Shown here: positions 36,284 to 43,148 of the stretch, one piece after another
How positions within the stretch are numbered: the stretch's first letter is position 1
How the letters are laid out: every line of letters begins with the position of its first letter
Assembly (NCBI GenBank): GCA_031253835.1
Contig: JAIRVP010000079.1
Span: 85,719 to 149,718, forward strand
DNA from: Burkholderia sp.
Lineage (GTDB): Bacteria > Pseudomonadota > Gammaproteobacteria > Burkholderiales > Burkholderiaceae
Reading direction: 5' to 3'
DNA: 64,000 nt
The notes under the pieces: model-generated
Told to the model about the DNA's origin: nothing
Databases searched by the model: none
Seen by the model: only the letters and a program-made list of their open reading frames with translations
Position numbers and translations under genes: made by a program

Positions 36284-36715
36284 CTAGTTTTGGGTTGCGG
36301 GAAGCGCAACCATCGCTTCACCCGCGATGCGCACCTCTCCGTATTGGTTGGTGGTCTGGATCTGCACGACTGCAGTGGATTCGCCGTCAAGTTCCACGAT
36401 CTCTTTCACGACGCCGCTGCAGGTGATCACATGGTCCAACTGCGTGATGCCGAGGAAACGCACGTTCCATTTGCGAAGCTGCGCCTGCGGCATCCAGTCC
36501 GTGAGCAAACGGCCAAGCCAGGCCATGCCCAGCATGCCGTGCGCGAACACGTCGGGCATACCGGCCTTGCGCGCGAAGTCGATGTCGATGTGGATCGGGT
36601 TGTGGTCACCCGACGCGCCCGCGAACAGCGCGAGCTGGGTCCGATTTACAGGAAGCAAGGTCCGCGGGGATAATTGCGTGCCCACGGCTATTGCCGCCGA
36701 AGTAGTTGCGGTCAT
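36284..36715 (-). CDS. MaoC-like enoyl-CoA hydratase (hydratase-2 type)
   Basis: A 143-residue single hot-dog-fold protein with the hydratase-2 motif ASGDHNPIHID near residue 38, in which Asp, Asn/His form the catalytic pair. FAHGMLGMAWLGRLL follows. It hydrates trans-2-enoyl-CoA to the (R)-3-hydroxy product. The start at 36715 is an ATG with GGAGGTG seven bases upstream; a GTG at 36724 is less likely. With the following FAS1-type protein it could form a heteromeric hydratase. Confidence 0.88.
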   Translation of the reverse strand: MTATTSAAIAVGTQLSPRTLLPVNRTQLALFAGASGDHNPIHIDIDFARKAGMPDVFAHGMLGMAWLGRLLTDWMPQAQLRKWNVRFLGITQLDHVITCSGVVKEIVELDGESTAVVQIQTTNQYGEVRIAGEAMVALPATQN

Positions 36716-36737
36716 TGTGCTCACCTCCTCCCTGGCC

Positions 36738-37178
36738 TCAGTGGCGAACCACGACCACGCCGCTCGACTCGGCGACCAGCGTCCCCTGCGGATCGACCGT
36801 CTCGGTCCTAATCACGACGAACTCCAGGGCTCCGTTCTTCTTGTCGTAGATGTCTTCGATGCGCGAGGTGACGTGCACCGTGTCGCCCGCGCACAGCGGA
36901 CGGTGATAGGTGAACGACTGCTCGCCATGCAGCACCTGCAGCATCGACACGCCGGCCTCGGCCAGCCACTTCGTCTTCAGGTCGTCCTCAATTTCGGCGG
37001 TAAAGAGAAAGGTAGGTGGTGCGGGCAGGTCGTGATAGCCGGCCGCCCGAGCGGCCTGTACGTCGGTGTAAATGGGGTTGGTTTCTCCAATGGCGGCTGC
37101 GAAGAAGCGCAGCCGCGAACGCTCGACGAGGAACTCCACGGTCGGCAGGCGGTGGCCGATCCAGTTGCGATTCAGCAT
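36738..37178 (-). CDS. FAS1-type dehydratase-like hot-dog protein (MaoC N-terminal domain)
   Basis: A 146-residue hot-dog protein of the MaoC_dehydrat_N/FAS1-like class. It has the helix RSRLRFFAAAIGETNPIYTDVQAARAAGYHDLPAPPTF, the degenerate counterpart of the GDHNPIH motif: Glu-Thr-Asn-Pro-Ile-Tyr replaces the catalytic Asp-His, so it is probably not catalytic alone. Paired with the MaoC gene beside it (22 bases apart) it recalls heterodimeric hydratases such as ChsH1/ChsH2 of steroid side-chain degradation. The start at 37178 gives MLNRNWIGHRLPTV. Confidence 0.8.
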   Translation of the reverse strand: MLNRNWIGHRLPTVEFLVERSRLRFFAAAIGETNPIYTDVQAARAAGYHDLPAPPTFLFTAEIEDDLKTKWLAEAGVSMLQVLHGEQSFTYHRPLCAGDTVHVTSRIEDIYDKKNGALEFVVIRTETVDPQGTLVAESSGVVVVRH

Positions 37179-37186
37179 GGCCGACC

Positions 37187-38371
37187 TCAGACGCGTTCGT
37201 ACAGGGTGACGACGCAGGCGCCGCCCAGGCCCAGGTTGTGCTGCAGGGCTAAGCGCGCGTCCTCGACTTGGCGCTTCTCGGCCGTGCCGCGCAACTGCTG
37301 CACGAGTTCGGTGCACTGCGCCAGGCCCGTGGCACCCAGCGGATGGCCCTTGGACAGCAGGCCGCCCGACGGGTTGGTAACAAACTGACCGCCATAGGTG
37401 TTGTCGCCGTCGAGCACGAACTTCTCGGCACCGCCCTCGGGACACAGGCCGAGGCCCTCGTAGGTCAGCAATTCGTTGTGCGCGAAGCAGTCATGCAACT
37501 CGACCACGTCGACGTCCTTGGCCTCAATGCCCGCAGCTTCGTAAACTTGGCGGGCAGCCTCGCGGGTCATGTCCACGCCCACCACCTGGCGCATGTCGCC
37601 CCTGTCAAAGGTGGACGGGAAATCTGTCGTCATGGACTGGGCTCGGATGCGGACTGAGCGGTTCAAACCATGACGCTTCGCGAAGGCCTCCGAGCACACC
37701 AGCGCCGCAGCGGCGCCGCAGGTGGGCGGGCAGGCCATCAGGCGCGTCATCACGCCGTCCCACATGGAGGGCGCAGCCAGCACTTCCTCTTCCGTCACCA
37801 CGGTTCTGAACAGCGCGAGCGGGTTGTTGGCCGCGTGGCGGCTGGCCTTGGCACGGATTTTGGCGAAGGTGCTGAGCTTAGTGCCATATTGTTTCATGTG
37901 GGCCAAACCTGCGCCCCCGAAGTAGCGCAGCGCGAGCGGCACGCCTTCCACCTGCAGCAATGCGTCGGCCTGCTGCTCGAACAGGTCAAAGGGAGTCGGA
38001 CGATCGGTGAACACGGAACCCAAGGCGCCAGGCTGCATCTGCTCGAAGCCCACGGCCAGGGCGCATTCCACCGCGCCCGAGGCCACGGCCTGGCGCGCCA
38101 GGAACAGCGACGTGGAGCCCGTGGAGCAGTTGTTGTTCACGTTCACCACCGGTACGCCGGACAGGCCCACGCCATAGACAGCGCGCTGGCCGGCGCACGA
38201 GTCGCCATAGACGTAACCCGCATAGACCTGCTGGACGGCCCCGTAGTCCAGCCCGGCGTCATCCAGCGCCAGCCGGATGGCCTGCGCCCCCATCTCGTGG
38301 TATGGCGCACTCGCCCCTGGCTTGGAGAACGGGATCATCCCCACACCGGCCACCCATACGGTCTTGTCCAT
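37187..38371 (-). CDS. SCP2-type thiolase
   Basis: A 394-residue thiolase of the SCP-2/lipid-transfer type. The nucleophilic Cys is in NNNCSTGSTSLF near residue 92, the His in ELHDCFAHNELL near 300, and HPLGATGLAQCTELVQQLRG near 350 before the terminal LGLGGACVVTLYERV. This class cleaves 3-keto-2-methylacyl-CoAs in peroxisomes and steroid side chains in bacteria. It is the first gene of the operon, and the ATG at 38371 has AGGAG six bases upstream. It diverges from the AraC gene across a 188-base regulatory gap. Confidence 0.9.
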   Translation of the reverse strand: MDKTVWVAGVGMIPFSKPGASAPYHEMGAQAIRLALDDAGLDYGAVQQVYAGYVYGDSCAGQRAVYGVGLSGVPVVNVNNNCSTGSTSLFLARQAVASGAVECALAVGFEQMQPGALGSVFTDRPTPFDLFEQQADALLQVEGVPLALRYFGGAGLAHMKQYGTKLSTFAKIRAKASRHAANNPLALFRTVVTEEEVLAAPSMWDGVMTRLMACPPTCGAAAALVCSEAFAKRHGLNRSVRIRAQSMTTDFPSTFDRGDMRQVVGVDMTREAARQVYEAAGIEAKDVDVVELHDCFAHNELLTYEGLGLCPEGGAEKFVLDGDNTYGGQFVTNPSGGLLSKGHPLGATGLAQCTELVQQLRGTAEKRQVEDARLALQHNLGLGGACVVTLYERV

Positions 38372-38467
38372 TTGCATCTCCTGGCATCTTTGTCGATCAT
38401 TGGCATGTACGGTCAGCAAGGAGACGCAACCCCGCCAACCTGAGCTCAATACAAGGCAAGGCAATTA

Positions 38468-38509
38468 CCCAGTTATTTGAATCTCTTGCGTTTATTTTGG
38501 GGGTAACTG
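38468..38509. promoter_or_regulatory. Inverted-repeat candidate operator between thiolase and AraC genes
   Basis: CAGTTA (38470-38475) and its complement TAACTG (38504-38509) form an inverted repeat spaced by 28 bases in the AT-richer divergent spacer 38372-38559. It is a reasonable place for the AraC-type regulator to act. The match is short, so this is tentative. Confidence 0.3.
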
Positions 38510-38525
38510 ACGTTGTTGGGGGCGC

Positions 38526-38555
38526 ATGAATCGCCAGTTCATTAGCATAAAATGA
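38526..38555 (+). promoter_or_regulatory. Nine-codon upstream frame before the AraC gene
   Basis: An ATG at 38526 with a GGGGG run just upstream starts MNRQFISIK and stops at 38555, five bases before the araC start codon at 38560. The 10-base string CATGAATCGC occurs at both starts (38525-38534 and 38559-38568), indicating a small duplication. The AraC ATG itself lacks a clear ribosome site, so translation may be coupled through this leader. Confidence 0.35.
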
Positions 38556-38559
38556 CAAC

Positions 38560-39594
38560 ATGAATCGCTCGCACACCACCATACCCGTGACGGTACCCAT
38601 GCGCTACATGCGCGACATGGTGGCCGCCGCCGAGGCCGCCGGCATTCCGCGAGAGCGCGTGCTGGGCTGGGCTGGCGGACTCGAGGCGGACACGCTGAAC
38701 GCGCAAAAGGCGCGCGTCAGCCTGCCCCAGTTCTCACGCCTTTACGGTGCGCTGGCGCTGCAGATGCACGATGAGGGGGCCGGCCTGTCAAGCCGCCGAC
38801 TCGCCAACGGCGTCATGGAGACCATATGCCGAGCGGGTATCACCACCTTGACCTTGACGGAGGCCGTCGACGCGCTGTCCAAGGCGCTCAACGCGATGGC
38901 GCAGGGCATGACAGTCCAACCCGTCGTGGACGACTCGAGCTTCCGGATCGTGATCGCCGAGATCGAGCCCGTCGTGGAACGCAGGCAGTCCACCTATGAA
39001 GTCCTGCTGCTGACCATCTATGCCGTCCTGTCCTGGCTGGTCGGCCGCCGCCCGCCGCTGCTGTCCGTCGATTTCCCCTGCCCGGCCCCGCGCCACTTGT
39101 TTGAGCTTCGCACCCTCTTTGCGGGGCCGGTGCGGTTCAACCAATCCCACGCAGCGCTGCGTTTCCCCGCGAGCCAAAGCGCCCTGCCGGTCGTGCGCGC
39201 AGTGGGCGAATTGCCCAAGCTGCTGAAGAGAGCCCCCGGCAGCTTGATCGAGACGCTAATCCATCGCGGTGGCCTCACGTTGGCGATCCGCAAGCAACTG
39301 CACGTGGCCTTACCCGAACAGTTGCCGATCGAGGAAGCGGCCAAGCAGCTGTCAATGTCGGCGCGGACACTGCACCGCAAGCTCGTGGCCGAGGGCACGA
39401 CATTCCAGAAGATCAAGGACGAACTCCGGCGGGACGTCGCCATCCACGCCCTCACCCGTACGAATCTGCCACTCAAGAAGATTGCCGAGATTGTCGGGTT
39501 CCAGGATCAGTCCTCGTTCCAGCGCGCGTTCCTACTTTGGACCGGGCGCTCACCGGGCATGACCCGAAGCCGGTCGACGCACGCCACCCGATGA
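38560..39594 (+). CDS. AraC-family regulator of the acyl-CoA catabolic operon
   Basis: A 344-residue protein with an N-terminal ligand-binding domain of the Arabinose_bd/OruR type (residues about 20-210) and a C-terminal double HTH: LPIEEAAKQLSMSARTLHRKLVAEG near residue 265, and LKKIAEIVGFQDQSSFQRAFLLWTGRSPG near 310, the conserved second-helix signature. It is divergent from the operon starting at 38371, so it probably activates it in response to pathway substrate or CoA ester. It shows no frameshifts. Effector unknown. Confidence 0.88.
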   Translation: MNRSHTTIPVTVPMRYMRDMVAAAEAAGIPRERVLGWAGGLEADTLNAQKARVSLPQFSRLYGALALQMHDEGAGLSSRRLANGVMETICRAGITTLTLTEAVDALSKALNAMAQGMTVQPVVDDSSFRIVIAEIEPVVERRQSTYEVLLLTIYAVLSWLVGRRPPLLSVDFPCPAPRHLFELRTLFAGPVRFNQSHAALRFPASQSALPVVRAVGELPKLLKRAPGSLIETLIHRGGLTLAIRKQLHVALPEQLPIEEAAKQLSMSARTLHRKLVAEGTTFQKIKDELRRDVAIHALTRTNLPLKKIAEIVGFQDQSSFQRAFLLWTGRSPGMTRSRSTHATR

Positions 39595-39690
39595 ACGACC
39601 ACCATGAGCATGAGCGGCGTCCGTGATGTCGACTCCGGGAGAGTTGAATATTTGTTCAAGAACGATAGAACGATGAGGGAAGCTGGAGAA

Positions 39691-39729
39691 CTTCTCTCAG
39701 GGATCGTGCAAGCACGCCCCTGAGAGAAG
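39691..39729. terminator. Large near-perfect hairpin after the AraC gene
   Basis: A 12-bp perfect outer stem (39691-39702 with 39718-39729, CTTCTCTCAGGG/CCCTGAGAGAAG) is extended by an inner CGTGC-AA-GCACG stem (39705-39716). It lies about 97 bases after the araC stop and probably terminates it. No T-run follows on the plus strand, but CCTTTTG begins eight bases on. Confidence 0.55.
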
Positions 39730-39785
39730 ATGCCGCCTTTTGTGCCCAGCAATGAGCACGTGGACGCGGGCTGCGGCCGGGTTCG

Positions 39786-40190
39786 AAGAACTACTCCCGG
39801 GAGTTTCGGAAGATGGTGACATTTCCTCCCATTCACCCCGAGACGCCCGTTTGGCCGGGCGACACGCCCGTGAGCGTCGGGCGCGTTTGGTGCGTGGAAG
39901 CCGGCTCGCCGGTCAACGTCGCGCGCGTGACCCTTTCGCCACACACCGGCGCGCACACCGACGCCCCACTGCACTACGACGCCGAAGGCGCACCGATCGG
40001 TGCAGTGCCGCTCGGCACGTATAAGGTCATCATCAGCTACGGTGATCTGATGTTCGGATCAGGGCGGTACCTCTTCGACGGAACGACTGAAGAACAGAAT
40101 CCATTGATATTCAGTGTCGACCAACTCGACAGGCTCCTGGAGGCCATCCGACTCGGCCAATGTACGCTCTCAGGTTTCTTTCTCGACTAA
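39786..40190 (+). pseudogene. Chimera of IS3-type orfA and a truncated kynurenine formamidase
   Basis: The frame starts with KNYSREFRKMV (39786-39818), like the N-terminus of IS3-family OrfA transposase proteins. It runs directly into PPIHPETPVWPGDTPVSVGR and HTGAHTDAPLHYDAEGAPIG, the first 65 or so residues of KynB-type cyclase/formamidase. The metal-binding HTGAHTDAP is present, but after GTYKVI the sequence departs to an unrecognised tail ending at the stop at 40190. An ATG at 39813 could still make a 125-residue protein, but the enzyme lacks its C-terminal half. The relic records recombination near the right end. Confidence 0.7.
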
Positions 40191-40391
40191 CGGGGAAGAC
40201 AGGCAGATCCAGCGCGGCGATTCTTCTCTCCGGCGCAACTGCTCGAGCACCCGCCTTATCAGCTGACGGCGGCGCCTCAACATCTTGCCGACATCTTCAA
40301 CCCGCTCTTTGACGACGTGACACGCCGAATAACAGGCAGTGACGAGATCGGGGAAAACCGAATCAAAGTAGGGCTCGAACAAATCGACTAG
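40191..40391 (+). pseudogene. Orphan protein-like tail after the kynB chimera
   Basis: In the same frame as the chimera, after its TAA, 66 codons continue to a TAG at 40389. The stretch reads RRFFSPAQLLEHPPYQL and ADIFNPLFDDVTRRITGSDEI, compositionally protein-like and without a start codon. It could be the end of another gene or a read-through continuation. The family is not recognised; remnants of a transposition gene would be expected here but cannot be shown. Confidence 0.35.
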
Positions 40392-40483
40392 CACGCTCGG
40401 AGCAAGACTCGGTCCCGCCGGCGAGACCCAGGCACCGACTTGAGCCAAGCGGACGCGGCGCTTGCCTCGCGATCTAATTGCCC

Positions 40484-40515
40484 GTGCGTTCGTGTTCCCA
40501 AGAACACGAACGCAC
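40484..40515. repeat. Perfect 14-bp hairpin near the right transposon end
   Basis: GTGCGTTCGTGTTC (40484-40497) pairs perfectly with 40502-40515 around a CCAA loop. No T-run follows on either strand. It could be a terminator-like barrier guarding the transposon end or a binding site; the function is open. Confidence 0.6.
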
Positions 40516-40592
40516 GCCGAGAAGTGCGCGTGAATCGCCCGGTTAAATACACACCAGGAAATCGACGAGACCTTGTGGCACGGGCCTCTCCA

Positions 40593-40614
40593 GCGTGTAT
40601 CACAAAGTTTTCGC
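40593..40614 (-). repeat. Internal end-repeat of the transposon, right side
   Basis: Read on the minus strand it is GCGAAAACTTTGTGATACACGC, resembling the left internal repeat at 24144-24166. It starts exactly 32 bases inside the right end, as the left one does. Its GTGATACA core also occurs in the terminal repeat. Confidence 0.65.
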
Positions 40615-40616
40615 CT

Positions 40617-40646
40617 GGATGTATCACGGACTAATTGACCACGACA
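40617..40646 (-). repeat. Right 30-bp terminal inverted repeat
   Basis: The reverse complement begins TGTCGTGGTCAATTAG and ends GTGATACATCC, identical to the left repeat except one base. The outer end is ACGACA-3', followed by CGGGG. Confidence 0.92.
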
Positions 40647-40651
40647 CGGGG
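40647..40651. repeat. Right copy of 5-bp target-site duplication
   Basis: CGGGG, identical to 24107-24111 and adjacent to the right terminal repeat. Confidence 0.85.
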
Positions 40652-40666
40652 CACGCACGATCCGTG

Positions 40667-40696
40667 CGGGCGACGATCGCGCGGACGCGTCGCCCG
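40667..40696 (-). repeat. Hairpin downstream of the Tat-type gene pair
   Basis: A 9-bp stem (CGGGCGACG at 40667-40675 with CGTCGCCCG at 40688-40696). It lies about 35 bases after the stop at 40731 on the minus strand and lacks a T-run. It may stabilise the transcript end now that the presumed true terminator lies on the far side of the transposon. Confidence 0.4.
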
Positions 40697-40730
40697 GATC
40701 TCGTCGCGCCGCGCCCCGCGGCCGGCGGCG

Positions 40731-41495
40731 TCAGCCGTTCGGGTACTCGCGACTGATCAGGTCGAGCCGCAGCATCGCGAGCTGCATGCCGGCGCTGCTC
40801 AGCAGGTAGAGGTCGCGACGACGCATGGCCGGCATCTGCGCGGACGTGTCGTAGAGCGACGGCAGCACGAGGCCGGCCGGCACCGCCGCCTGCATCCCCG
40901 CCGCATTCGACACGCGCACGGCGAGCGACGCCTGGTCCGGATGCGTGACGACGCCGACCTTGCCGAGCGCCGCGGCCGAGCCGGCCTGCCTGACGATCGC
41001 GGCGACGACGCCGTCGGGCGTCGGTATCGGGCTGCCGGCGGCCAACGCAGGTGTCGCGATCGACGTCACGCCGGCCGTCAGGCCGTATTTCGACGCGAGC
41101 ACGCTCGCGACTTCCTGCTGCGCAAGGATCGGCGCCGCGACCTTCTGCCGAAGCTGGAACACGGCGTCGGCAATCGCCTCGTTGACGGGGCCCGGTACGG
41201 GTGCCGCGGCCGATGCGCCGGCGCGGCTGCCGAAACTGAATGCGGCGATCGTGTTGATGGCCGCCACGGCGACGGTCGGCGGCGTCCACGCGAAAAACGT
41301 GTCGAGCAGATAGCCGGTTTCGTCGGTGGCGGTCGCGCGATCGTTCAGTTCGTTCGTCAGCTTGCCGAGCATCTGGCGCTGCAGTTCGGCGTCGGTGACC
41401 GGCGCGTCGCTCGCGAACACGGGCGTGGCGGCCGCGCACGACGCGGCGAGGACGGAGGTGGAAGCCAGGAAATGGCGACGGGTAGTCATGGTCAT
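40731..41495 (-). CDS. Tat-exported protein of unknown function, paralogue A
   Basis: A 254-residue exported protein. The N-terminus MTMTTRRHFLASTSVLAASCAAATPVFASD has the twin-arginine motif TRRHFLA and a probable cleavage after VFA. No catalytic motif was recognised. It shares PGPVNEAIADAV, SKYG, and the C-terminal layout RDLYLLSSAGMQLAMLRLDLI with the protein encoded just upstream, so the two are paralogues. The start is the first of two adjacent ATGs and has no clear ribosome site. The transposon is inserted 80 bases after its stop. Confidence 0.7.
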   Translation of the reverse strand: MTMTTRRHFLASTSVLAASCAAATPVFASDAPVTDAELQRQMLGKLTNELNDRATATDETGYLLDTFFAWTPPTVAVAAINTIAAFSFGSRAGASAAAPVPGPVNEAIADAVFQLRQKVAAPILAQQEVASVLASKYGLTAGVTSIATPALAAGSPIPTPDGVVAAIVRQAGSAAALGKVGVVTHPDQASLAVRVSNAAGMQAAVPAGLVLPSLYDTSAQMPAMRRRDLYLLSSAGMQLAMLRLDLISREYPNG

Positions 41496-41521
41496 GAGAG
41501 TCGAATGGAAAGCGGAAGGCG

Positions 41522-42343
41522 TCAGCCCTTCGGGAACGCCTGCATCGTCGCGGTCACCGCGCGCGTCAGCATCTGCGCATACATGTCGTGCACGAGGTAG
41601 AGGCTGCGGTTGCGCGTCCACGGCTGGCCCGACTGCGGGTCGTACGTCGTCGGCAGCGGCACCTCGGCGACGGCCGCCGCCTTCATGCCCGCCTGCTGCG
41701 ACGTCTGGATGCAGCGCTTCGCGTGATCGCGATGGCCGACTACCGCGACGGTACCCATCGCCGCCGCCCCGCCCGCGCGCGACACGGCCACGGCCGCGAC
41801 GCCCGCGGTGCTCAGGTACACGATCGAGCCGTCGTTCGCGATCACCGGCTCGACCGACGACAGCACATCGGCGCCCATCCCGTATTTCGACACGAGGAAA
41901 CGCGCGATTTCCCACTGCGCGTAGACCTTGACGGGCTTCAGCTGACGAATGCGGTACACGGCGTCCGCGAGCGCTTCGTTCACGGGCCCCGGATCGGGCA
42001 GCGCCGACTGGTTGCCGCCGGTGCTCGACGTGTTGCCGCTCGCCGCGTTCGGACGGTTGCCGAAGCTGTACGCGACGATCGCGCCGATCTGCGCGGCCGG
42101 TACCGTCGGCAGGTCCCACGTGAAGCCGACGTCGGTCATCGCCGGGACGATCGCGTTGACGGTCGCCGCATCGCCGAGCTGCGCGTTCAGTTTCGCGGAC
42201 ATCTGCGCGGCGAGCGCGCCGTCGGTGATCGGCGCCGACGCAACGTCGTCGCCACCGCATGCGCTCAGCAGTGATGAGGCCGCGACGGCTGGCGCGGCGG
42301 CGAGGAATTTTCTTCGGGACGAAGCCGGGGAATGCTGACTCAT
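41522..42343 (-). CDS. Tat-type lipoprotein of unknown function, paralogue B
   Basis: A 273-residue exported protein. MSQHSPASSRRKFLAAAPAVAASSLLSACGG contains both a Tat-type SRRKFLA motif and a lipobox, LSAC, so it is probably a lipoprotein. It shares PGPVNEALADAVYRIRQ, KYGMG and a RNRSLYLVHDMYAQML tail with its downstream neighbour, from which it is separated by 26 bases. The pair looks like a tandem duplication of one ancestral gene. No known family was identified. Confidence 0.7.
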   Translation of the reverse strand: MSQHSPASSRRKFLAAAPAVAASSLLSACGGDDVASAPITDGALAAQMSAKLNAQLGDAATVNAIVPAMTDVGFTWDLPTVPAAQIGAIVAYSFGNRPNAASGNTSSTGGNQSALPDPGPVNEALADAVYRIRQLKPVKVYAQWEIARFLVSKYGMGADVLSSVEPVIANDGSIVYLSTAGVAAVAVSRAGGAAAMGTVAVVGHRDHAKRCIQTSQQAGMKAAAVAEVPLPTTYDPQSGQPWTRNRSLYLVHDMYAQMLTRAVTATMQAFPKG

Positions 42344-42706
42344 GAGCACGATACGCAATGATGCGAATGACGACCGTACCCGAGGACAGGCAGGGCCGAC
42401 GCAATTCGCAGGGTCGAGGGGAACGGCAATCGGGCAACGACGCGCGAACCGGAATCGCGGCGCGCCGCCGATCGACGAAGCGCGATCCTAGGCGGCGTTG
42501 GTTAAATTGCGGTGAAAGCACCGGACGAATCCGTTCGATCGCCGCGCCGTTTCGCCGGTGGACGCTCTTGTTTCACATGCGGTGAGCGAATCGCTTGTTT
42601 GTTTCGCCGGTGGTGTGCTCGCGACGGGCGCGGGGGTTCGACGGATCGACGCCCGCGCTACGATGGCGCAACACGTCCCCACGATCCGGACCCGGAGCCC
42701 ACCACG
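42344..42706. other. Divergent intergenic region
   Basis: A 363-base spacer between divergent genes. It should contain the promoters of the Tat-type pair (leftward) and of the cupin gene (rightward). No convincing minus-10/minus-35 pair, hairpin or additional gene was seen. Confidence 0.4.
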
Positions 42707-43027
42707 ATGAAGCTCGGCCTGAACGAATCGCTCGCACGCCTCGACGACGAAGGCACGCTGTTCACGACACTGTTTCGCCACGGCACGCTCGACGTCGAGC
42801 TGTACCGGCCGCGCGTCGAGGACTTGCAGACGCCGCACTCGCGCGACGAGATCGACGTGATTGCCACCGGCACGGCGCGCTTCGTCGTCGACGGGCGCGA
42901 ATGCGGCGTCGCGGCCGGCGACGCGCTGTTCGTCCCCGCACACGCGGCGCATCGCTTCGTCGGCTGCTCCGACGACTTCTCGACCCGGGTGTTCTTCTAC
43001 GGCCCGGAAGGCGGCGAGCGTGCGTGA
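42707..43027 (+). CDS. Small cupin-domain protein
   Basis: A 106-residue single-cupin protein. Core motif 1 is in HSRDEIDVIATGTARFVVDG (His and Glu ligands) near residue 46, and motif 2 in VPAHAAHRFVGC near 80. The size matches metal-binding cupins used as isomerases, dioxygenases or regulators. The start has GGAG ten bases upstream. It is a stand-alone gene; its substrate cannot be inferred. Confidence 0.75.
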   Translation: MKLGLNESLARLDDEGTLFTTLFRHGTLDVELYRPRVEDLQTPHSRDEIDVIATGTARFVVDGRECGVAAGDALFVPAHAAHRFVGCSDDFSTRVFFYGPEGGERA

Positions 43028-43148
43028 CGCGTGATGCGCGCGGCGCTTTTCCCGCGATCGCCTAGACTGTCTATTCGCAACGGGCGGCACGCGGCCGCCC
43101 GGCCGTCACGATGCCGGCAGCATCCGGTTCGACGAACAGGACAACAGC

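Larger units (their letters stand above)
24112..40646. mobile_element. Tn7/Tn5053-like composite catabolic transposon lacking an evident transposase
   Basis: A 16,535-bp insertion bounded by 30-bp inverted repeats beginning TGT, flanked by 5-bp CGGGG duplications, with second internal repeats at identical distance (32 bases) inside both ends. These features together define a complete transposition unit. The arrangement matches the Tn7/Tn5053 (TnsB/TniA) superfamily rather than Tn3 (38-bp GGGG ends). Inside are an AraC regulator, a 13-gene acyl-CoA catabolic operon and four gene relics. No tniA/B/Q, tnsA-E, resolvase or Cas gene was recognised, so it may have been moved in trans or have lost its machinery. 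Insertion disrupted no gene and hit the foot of a terminator. Confidence 0.8.

Noticed and set aside
24112..40646. A CRISPR-associated transposon (CAST)
   Set aside because: The ends look similar to CAST ends, but there is no repeat-spacer array, cas gene or tns gene in the element.
40170..40658. A 162-codon minus-strand gene at the right end
   Set aside because: It spans the right terminal repeat and the hairpin, has no ribosome site, and its composition matches the complement of another frame.
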